A DNA stretch of 64,000 nt from Phoronis australis. Lineage: Eukaryota; Phoronida; Phoronidae. A program made the translations under genes and the position numbers. Positions within the stretch are counted from its first letter, which is position 1. Each line of letters starts with the position of its first letter. The notes below the pieces were generated by a model. It searched no databases. It saw only the letters and a list, made by a program, of their open reading frames with translations, and had not been told where the DNA came from. The DNA lies in NCBI GenBank assembly GCA_002633005.1, contig NMRA01000140.1:546367-610366 (forward strand), in the 5' to 3' direction. Below, in pieces: positions 58,441 to 64,000 of the stretch.

Positions 58441-58835
58441 GGGAAATAATTCAGCCAGTAGACCTCATGTATCCACCGCCCTTACAGGATGCTGAGGACC
58501 CCATAGGGTATGTAAACCGGCTCAGTAAAGCGATTACTCAAACTCACGAGATAGCTAGAGGAACATTGCAGACTACCCAAGCTGTTATGAAACGCGATTA
58601 TGATGCGTCTATGGTCAAACGTTCATATAGTGTTGGAGATTTAGTCTATGTCCTTGATTCAGCTAGCGTTAAGGGGAAGTGTAAAAAACTATTACCCCCT
58701 TGGAAAGGGCCAGCCATTGTTCTCGAGGTCATTACTCCCTATCTATTTCGAATTAGACACGGGAATTTTGTGTCGGTAGTCAATCATGACCGTTTGAAAC
58801 TCTGTAAAGATAGGTTTCAAGACCTACCTATCTAG
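58428..58835 (+). CDS. Gypsy-like copy C: integrase C-terminal domain
   Basis: Open for 135 codons: LGREIIQPVDLMYPPP, a helical stretch, then the SH3-like GPY/F module (YSVGDLVYVLD, KCKKLLPPWKGPAIVLEV, FRIRHG, VNHDRLK). Many gypsy elements carry a chromodomain after this module; here the PHD finger takes that place ten bases further on. Confidence 0.75.
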   Translation: MMLGREIIQPVDLMYPPPLQDAEDPIGYVNRLSKAITQTHEIARGTLQTTQAVMKRDYDASMVKRSYSVGDLVYVLDSASVKGKCKKLLPPWKGPAIVLEVITPYLFRIRHGNFVSVVNHDRLKLCKDRFQDLPI

Positions 58836-58844
58836 CTTAAGAGA

Positions 58845-59044
58845 ATGATCCAGGTAAATTCCACAGTGAACCAGGATAGTCTAGCAGAAGACACCGAAGT
58901 ATACTGTTTTTGTAGGAGACCTGATCATGGCGGGTTCATGATTGCTTGTGACGTATGTGATGAGTGGTATCATGGGGAATGTGTAAGCATTACCACTGAT
59001 GACGCACTGCACACTGACCGGTACATCTGTCCTAGTTGTGAATA
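58845..59044 (+). CDS. Copy C: PHD finger (candidate H3K4me3 reader)
   Basis: 66 residues from MIQVNSTVNQ to a TAA at 59042. Complete C4HC3 set: YCFCRRPDHG, FMIACDVCDEWYHGEC, YICPSC. Tyr, Met and Trp at the positions that form the methyl-lysine cage in PHF8- or ING-type fingers are present. It follows the integrase C-terminus in the same way as in copy A, with a stop or short gap between, so in the live element it was probably the pol C-terminus. Chromodomains of chromoviruses guide integration by binding marked histones; by analogy this finger could steer integration to active promoters (inference). Confidence 0.82.
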
Positions 59045-59065
59045 ACATTGGCTTTGCAATATTTC

Positions 59066-59067
59066 AG
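59066..59067 (+). promoter_or_regulatory. Candidate splice acceptor before the TatD ORF
   Basis: GCTTTGCAATATTTCAG ends directly before ATG 59068. Copy A has TTGTTTTTATTTATAG at the matching place. Two copies with an acceptor here suggest a spliced message for the last ORF, as for env in retroviruses. Confidence 0.5.
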
Positions 59068-61125
59068 ATGTTTCGATGTACAGATGTGAGGTTAAAGACT
59101 AATCCGGACTTACCTTGCATTACCGACGTCCCAAGTGAGCGGGAGGACTCTACGCAGCCACCGCCTCAACCAAGGGAGGAAGATCAATCCCCGGTGCAAG
59201 AGGTGTCCGTGATAGCAGCAAATACGGGGGAATCAGACATCGACGAGTCTGTCTTAGACGACGACCCGGTCGTAATGGTCTCACCCCCACGGCCTATTAA
59301 TGTAAATGTGCCCCTGTCAACCCCCGCAGATTTTCTGACCAGTCCTTCGTCCCCTATGATGGTAGATTCTGCGGTAGTGTCAACAGGTTCCGCAACTACG
59401 CCGCTGGCTTCGCTTGGTGAGTCTATTTGGGCCCTTCCCGAATACTCCCAAGGAGTGCAGATGGCAGAAGCCTTGTTGCAACCCACTGATCAATATCAGT
59501 GTCCCCTGTGCCCCTTTACCGTTTCTCTCGGTGAAGATGAACTGTTGTGTAAACATATTTTCACATGTCATCTGCCACCCTTGTTTTCCACTAACCAGGC
59601 TGACGTGGTTGCCAGCCCTCAGCTTCATCGAGAGAGATACGACTCGTTAGCCTATCTTTTTTCATTGCTGGAGGGACGTAGCATGAAAGACTCGCTAGAT
59701 CTTGTAGACAGGTGTAACCTGGTATGCCGAGGCTTGAGCCAGCTGCCACGGGTACTCCCCCTGGATCAAATGGCGATGTCCGTAATGTCTACTACATTTG
59801 GCTGGGACAGGGTGCCGAGTTTCACGTTAACACCTAGACTCAACTCGCCAGCCGCCTGCTTCCACTGGTATGTGATCACTCTTCTGCTCCAAAAATTACC
59901 AGAGAGTGACCGTGCCCGATGGTTTGTCAGTGCACATAATGTGAGGCTCCCTCAGTCCTTCTTGGACTCCTCGTCCGGAGAGGTCGGGCCAACGTCCTTT
60001 ATAACCCCCAGGCCTCAGACTTCTACTTCAGCCCCTTCACCCCCTAAACGACCACGGACGTATGCCCAGGTTGCTTCCTGTCCTGAGGCTCAGTCTGCAC
60101 CGCTCCCTCCTGTACCATCCAAATCCCCAGTGGAGCGTAAACAGGATCGTCCAAAGCGGTCGGCGCCGGCAACCACCACCTCGGCGAAACGATCCGCTAA
60201 ACTACCATCCTTGTACGGTCCACAGTCGACCGCTAATCTGCAGCCTGCTGCATCCGCCCCAAAGCCAGAGGCAGTCGATTCGCATTTCCACCTAGATCGG
60301 CTGACCTTCGCGTGCCAACGGTTTTCCCCCGAATTGGCCGGCCGGCTACTTACCATCCCTGAGATCACGAATATGACGGCCATGCTCCCTTGCCCCTCAA
60401 AAAATCCCGTCCATTTAACAGGGGGCATAGCGGTATTTTGTGATCCGATCCACTATAAGTTTGTGGAAAAATCTACTGAGGCGTTCCCTTCGGGTTGGAA
60501 GGCTGCCATAGGCATCCATCCGAAAAACGCCAAGTCGTACAATCCGGCCATGGAGAAGGAGATTTTCAGGCTCCTCCGGTTGCCCAACGTTGTTGCACTA
60601 GGTGAGTTGGGATTAGAAGAAGGCCACGGTAGCGCTGAAGTACAGCAGCGAGTAGTTGTGTCGCTGGTGCGCGGTCTTGCCCGCTTCCAGACGGTTCACG
60701 GCTCTCGTGTGCTTGTATTGCACCTTCGCGCCCGGGAGTCCACTTCGCCCTTTCACTCTGGTCATCAGTACATGAGACGGTTGCTGAGTGACGTCTTGCC
60801 CAGAGCCCAACCAATCCACCTCCATTGTTTTTCTAGTAATCCCCAGGAGGTGCGATCATGGATGAAGGCTTTCCCAAATGCCTATTTCGGCTTTGCTGCC
60901 ACTGCTCGTCACTTTTCCTCTCCCCAAGCTAAAGCTTTGGCAGCCGTGCCCCTTAATCGGCTTCTTTTGGAGACCGATTCCCCCCATTTAGCGACGTCCT
61001 CTCGACCTATGGCCCCATATTTCATTGGGGAAGTGGCCTGGAAAATAGCACGCCTGCGTCACTGTAATGCTGACTATTTGTTGGAGCAAGCGGCCAAGAA
61101 CGCACGTGTTTTATACCGACTGTAA
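59068..61125 (+). CDS. Copy C: C2H2-like finger plus TatD-family metallonuclease ORF
   Basis: 685 codons from ATG 59068 without a stop. The same frame is open from 58987, overlapping the PHD ORF; an ATG at 58999 is an alternative. N-terminal acidic/Pro-rich tail; a C2H2-like finger QCPLCPFTVSLGEDE with later KHIFTCH (about residues 143-170); a helical domain of about 120 residues; a Pro/Ser/Lys-rich linker with PPKRPR and DRPKRS, possible nuclear signals; then about 285 residues of TatD fold. Metal-site motifs are all present: DSHFHLD, IGIHP, ALGELGLE, VLHLR, IHLHCF, LLLETDSPHL. TatD proteins are Mg-dependent DNases with exonuclease or AP-endonuclease activity, and this one looks closest to the long TATDN2 type. 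No such ORF is part of ordinary gypsy elements. It is intact although pol of the same copy is broken. Confidence 0.85.
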   Translation: MFRCTDVRLKTNPDLPCITDVPSEREDSTQPPPQPREEDQSPVQEVSVIAANTGESDIDESVLDDDPVVMVSPPRPINVNVPLSTPADFLTSPSSPMMVDSAVVSTGSATTPLASLGESIWALPEYSQGVQMAEALLQPTDQYQCPLCPFTVSLGEDELLCKHIFTCHLPPLFSTNQADVVASPQLHRERYDSLAYLFSLLEGRSMKDSLDLVDRCNLVCRGLSQLPRVLPLDQMAMSVMSTTFGWDRVPSFTLTPRLNSPAACFHWYVITLLLQKLPESDRARWFVSAHNVRLPQSFLDSSSGEVGPTSFITPRPQTSTSAPSPPKRPRTYAQVASCPEAQSAPLPPVPSKSPVERKQDRPKRSAPATTTSAKRSAKLPSLYGPQSTANLQPAASAPKPEAVDSHFHLDRLTFACQRFSPELAGRLLTIPEITNMTAMLPCPSKNPVHLTGGIAVFCDPIHYKFVEKSTEAFPSGWKAAIGIHPKNAKSYNPAMEKEIFRLLRLPNVVALGELGLEEGHGSAEVQQRVVVSLVRGLARFQTVHGSRVLVLHLRARESTSPFHSGHQYMRRLLSDVLPRAQPIHLHCFSSNPQEVRSWMKAFPNAYFGFAATARHFSSPQAKALAAVPLNRLLLETDSPHLATSSRPMAPYFIGEVAWKIARLRHCNADYLLEQAAKNARVLYRL

Positions 61126-61450
61126 GTCCGGAGAGGGTCTCTAGTGAGTATTTCTACCACTAGGTGTCTGCTCTCCCGTCCATGGGGGATGGGTGGTTCC
61201 CCATAAGGGTGACTATTTATTATTTATTTCATGTGTTCAAGGGTGCTGGCTCTTTGAACTTCTATATTATTTGATGGTACTTCTGTTCTTAACCCATGTG
61301 TATTATGCTCTCATTCTAGGGGAACTGTCCTTGTGCTACTAACACCCTGAATTTTCTTCTTTTTTGGAGGGGGGAGGAGGATCAAAAATTTTCGGGCATT
61401 TTTTGATAAATTGGCAATGATGTTGTTTCCCGGGTGGGTCCCACGCTTTT
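61126..61450 (+). other. Non-coding 3' part of copy C
   Basis: From the TatD stop to the polypurine tract. Includes GGGGGAGGAGG-type purine runs near 61364-61380 and an ACCACTAGG.. stretch, no ORF. Confidence 0.5.
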
Positions 61451-61465
61451 TAGGGAGGAGGGGAA
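61451..61465 (+). other. Polypurine tract
   Basis: TAGGGAGGAGGGGAA directly before the LTR start TGTTGTA. This is the plus-strand primer site of LTR retroelements and fixes the element's orientation. Confidence 0.75.
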
Positions 61466-61553
61466 TGTTGTAATCGGCAACATCATTGGCCCTTTGTTTT
61501 TCCTGTGGCGTCTTGTGATTGGTCTGTTTTTGTGTGTTCCCCCGTATGTCTCT

Positions 61554-61560
61554 TATATAA
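61554..61560 (+). promoter_or_regulatory. LTR TATA box
   Basis: TATATAA, with a reversed CCAAT box about 32 bases upstream. Start of transcription expected near 61585, leaving a short R-U5 that includes a GTAAGT donor. Confidence 0.6.
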
Positions 61561-61664
61561 GTCGTTGGCGCCACTGTCGGACGGGTTTTTTCAAGAACCG
61601 GCAAAACGAGTCATCCATGGTTGCTCCACTTGGCGTCAACTGACTGGCTTATATCTTCATAAAA

Positions 61665-61670
61665 GTAAGT
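61665..61670 (+). promoter_or_regulatory. Candidate splice donor in the LTR
   Basis: AAA/GTAAGT matches the animal donor consensus and lies downstream of the TATA box, so it would be in the leader of transcripts started in a 5' LTR. Confidence 0.4.
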
Positions 61671-61680
61671 ACTCTTGTGC

Positions 61681-61708
61681 CTAACTAGTGAACTGTAGGA
61701 ATACAACA
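61681..61708 (+). repeat. LTR tail, first copy
   Basis: CTAACTAGTGAACTGTAGG...TACAACA, the last 28 bases of the LTR. Repeated with small insertions at 61949-61981. Confidence 0.75.
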
Positions 61709-61948
61709 CTACTTTAGTTTTTGACAATATTGAACAAGACAACTAGTTCTTGTCTGTCAATCATCTAAGTTCTTAACAGGTCCTCCTGGAGGCAATTTGT
61801 TTGCAAGTATTGGATTTTATATTTTAACTTATTAAAAGTAATTAAAAAATTATGGGTCATGGGTTGGAGAAATAAATGAAATATATGGGCGGTGGGTACG
61901 AAATAAAAGTGCCTTCCCCCCTCCCATACAGATTTTGCTGGAACAGCC

Positions 61949-61981
61949 CTAACTAAGTAGTGAACCTGTAGGAATACAACA
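61949..61981 (+). repeat. LTR tail, second copy
   Basis: CTAACTAAGTAGTGAACCTG...TACAACA, 33 bases, same as the LTR tail with a 4-base and a 1-base insertion. 240 bases of unrelated sequence separate the two, either an insertion or the end of an older nested LTR. Confidence 0.7.
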
Positions 61982-62600
61982 GGCCGAACCTGTTTGGCCG
62001 TGTCGGCAGTAGCCGACAAATAATACTATAATACAGACTTCTGGACTAAAATGGCCGCAATATGCATCCACATTTGTACACATGGGCGCTTAAAAATCAT
62101 AAGAAAGGGCAGGACTCACCAACAGCTAAACAACAAAACCATCACATGTGCGCCGGAAGTAGTTTGATAACGCAAGCGACATCTTATGGCAACAGGTGCT
62201 TGTGGTCCACTTTATCCATTGGACTGTTTTTTCAGTTTCACTTTATCATTTTAACAATACTGATTACTGTTTGATCTTATATTATTTATGAATGTCATAC
62301 TTGACAATTATTTTAAGACTTAATATTTTATCGCAAACATGTCTACGAGTATGAGCATGGCTAGTTTTCTCCCCTGTAAAACGTCACTTCCTTTTTGAAG
62401 TTGTTGTCATAGTGTATTGTCAACAACGGTGTTGAACGAAGAACGGTTCATTCAATGCAATGCCAGACCTCGAGATTTAAACCAAAGGCAATCATCATTA
62501 TGACGTGTTACGAATTTTGCTCAATCTTTAAGTCTCAGTTACGTCGAAAGAATGCAAGAATCACCCAAACGTGACAAACTAATATTATGACAAAGTCACT
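61982..62600. other. Intergenic stretch
   Basis: Between the LTR region and the next gene. A small hairpin (GTCGGC..GCCGAC near 62003) is the only structure noticed. The promoter of the gene at 62601 should lie here, no TATA box stands out. Confidence 0.5.
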
Positions 62601-63195
62601 ATGAAGCACCTGTGTATTTCTAAAGCTGCTGATGTCGGGCTTCTGTCGGACGCTGTGAGACAGAGACTGGCTGCCAGAGCAGTCACTGTTACACATCCTC
62701 TTAGTTTGTTCGATTTTGGAATAGATGGTGGTATTGCATATGGCCGGTTGCTGTCGCCATGTGTTGTAACTCCGGCGGTGTGTGCAAGTGGTCTTCCTAA
62801 AATCTCGGACAAAATTCAGTTGAATTCTTTTAAAATGGAGAATCGAGTTGGGTCAGGTAGGACACTGCAGCGACCTGTTGGATCAGCAAGGACAATGCAC
62901 CAACGACACACTCAAGGTTCTAGTCCACATAACCACTCAACAAGAACTTTAGCTAAGAACGAGTTCAAGACAATTAACGAGATTCGAAATCTTCTTGCGG
63001 GGCACAATAAATTAGCTAGAACTGGTGTTGGCTCAAGCAAAAACGATGACAGTCAGTACACTGACAATCAGAAAATATCTTTACCATCGGACAATGTGTA
63101 TAGCTTTAGCCTTCGATCTAATGACCAGACACTACAGTCTACTATAGACCTGGATGGCTTAAAGAAGACTTTGACGGAGGTCTGTGAGGAATCAG
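62601..63195 (+). CDS. 5' coding exon of an unrecognised gene (partial)
   Basis: Open from ATG 62601 for 198 codons, ending TEVCEES plus one base at a GTATGA donor (TCAG/GTATGA). It could also start at ATG 62835 (MENRVGSGRT). The protein is Ser/Arg/Asn/Thr-rich at first, with FKTINEIRNLLAGHNKLAR and DLDGLKKTLTEVCEES helices, suggestive of a scaffold or cytoskeletal protein but not assignable. The rest of the gene is off the right edge. Confidence 0.55.
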
Positions 63196-64000
63196 GTATG
63201 AACTTTTTTCCATTTTCTTATGCATGGAGTACAGTATTACTGGTAATATGCTATACCCAGGTTTACAGTATTATTACATAATATGGTACGTAAAGCGAGG
63301 GGTGAACTAGACTGAAATATTTCTGTGCCGGGACTTCGTAACCCCGGCAAACAGAAGTTGATCCAAAAGAAAACACGGCATGCACCTCATACTTTGTCTA
63401 TTTTAGATTCACGCAAGAATTGCTGTTATCATCAATTCTTATTATCATGATCACTGATCTAAATTCTTTTTGTGTGGAGCACGACAATTACTACATTGGC
63501 CATGTCTTTACAGCGCTACCTCATTGACTGAAATTAAATTACAATACTATTTACTGAAACTCAGGAACTAGATCCTATAGTTGAAACTAGTGTTTTTTAC
63601 CATTTGGATTCTGAATTTGAATTTGTTGTGAAAAACTATATTAGGTTGAATTTCCAAAATGTATATGTTACACATTATAGCCCATTGATGTTATTGTATT
63701 AGGTTAAGTAGACCAGTTTTTGTTTGGGATGGATGTGTTCACCTTCATGTGTTCATCATGGTAGATAATTGGCATTAGAGTTTTGATGTGGGACAAAAGA
63801 CGATGTGAGCTAGACTAGATTGATAAGTGAATTTGGAATCTACTGTTGTCTGGAGTTGAAACTGAACTTATGAGAAATATGTTATGACAGATTTGATTGT
63901 GACCTCATATCTTCCCAATTAGTCTGTAAATTGAATCACTGGCCTGTGACTTAGTAATGAGTTCATGTAGATATATCTGTGTGTCGTTTCTAGGAAAACT
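63196..64000 (+). other. Intron of the 62601 gene (presumed)
   Basis: AT-rich sequence after the donor; no further exon seen before the window ends. Confidence 0.45.

Larger units (their letters stand above)
61466..61708 (+). mobile_element. 3' LTR of copy C (243 bp)
   Basis: Begins TGTTGTA and ends TACAACA, a 7-base inverted repeat of the TG...CA type, directly after the polypurine tract. It holds a reversed CCAAT box (ATTGG at 61518-61522), a TATA box (TATATAA at 61554-61560) and a splice-donor-like AAA/GTAAGT at 61662-61670. No matching 5' LTR was found by eye upstream. The last 28 bases recur at 61949-61981. Confidence 0.72.

Noticed and set aside
59184-60825. Minus-strand ORFs over the TatD region
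   Set aside because: Shadows of the 685-codon plus-strand ORF.
61466-61708. Search for a matching 5' LTR
   Set aside because: No second copy of the LTR was found by reading; a computed self-alignment would be needed to exclude a worn one.
1-64000. CRISPR arrays, operons, ribosome binding sites, bacterial terminators
   Set aside because: None seen; the window is eukaryotic with spliced genes.

Overview
The window is metazoan nuclear DNA from an animal with intron-rich genes, AT-rich introns and many small transposons. It most likely comes from a marine invertebrate, perhaps an invertebrate deuterostome; the species cannot be fixed from the sequence. There are no bacterial-type operons. Three runs of N mark assembly joins: 27-283, the single base 7098, and 42173-43129.

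Left part (1-28303, minus strand): the 5' two-thirds of an anoctamin/TMEM16 gene that most resembles vertebrate ANO7. Fourteen coding exons can be read with consistent splice sites and phases, from the start codon at 28303 to 559. The 3' end lies beyond the left edge. Exons 7-9 occur twice, in a direct duplication of about 1.8 kb joined at the single N. This looks like two haplotypes assembled in series rather than a real duplication.

Middle (28304-38721): no convincing gene, but several miniature transposons and inverted repeats. At 39676-45925 (minus) lies a complete five-exon NIP7 gene (180 aa; 60S ribosome biogenesis). Its exons 3 and 4 are also present twice, on either side of the 957-base gap, again probably a haplotype duplication.

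Right part (about 47-61.7 kb): a transposon graveyard. It holds a possible COR/Roco-like remnant, a broken ISXO2/IS1595-like transposase, and at least three head-to-tail, internally deleted copies (A, B, C) of one Ty3/gypsy-like LTR retrotransposon family. Read across the copies, the family shows gag with an N-terminal helix-hairpin-helix motif, a CCHC knuckle, a canonical -1 slippery heptamer, retropepsin, RT/RNase H, integrase, a C4HC3 PHD finger, and a last ORF with a C2H2-like finger and a TatD-family metallonuclease. The last copy ends in a 243-bp LTR with its own TATA box and a splice-donor-like site. The TatD ORF (685 aa) is open throughout, although the pol genes upstream of it are wrecked. 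This PHD-plus-TatD retroelement is the most notable content of the window.

Right edge (62601-64000, plus strand): the 5' coding exon of another cellular gene, product not recognised, running off the window.

The genes are unrelated in function and do not form a pathway. Within the retroelement the parts do fit together: LTR promoter and splice donor, spliced messages for gag and for TatD, and a frameshift for pol.
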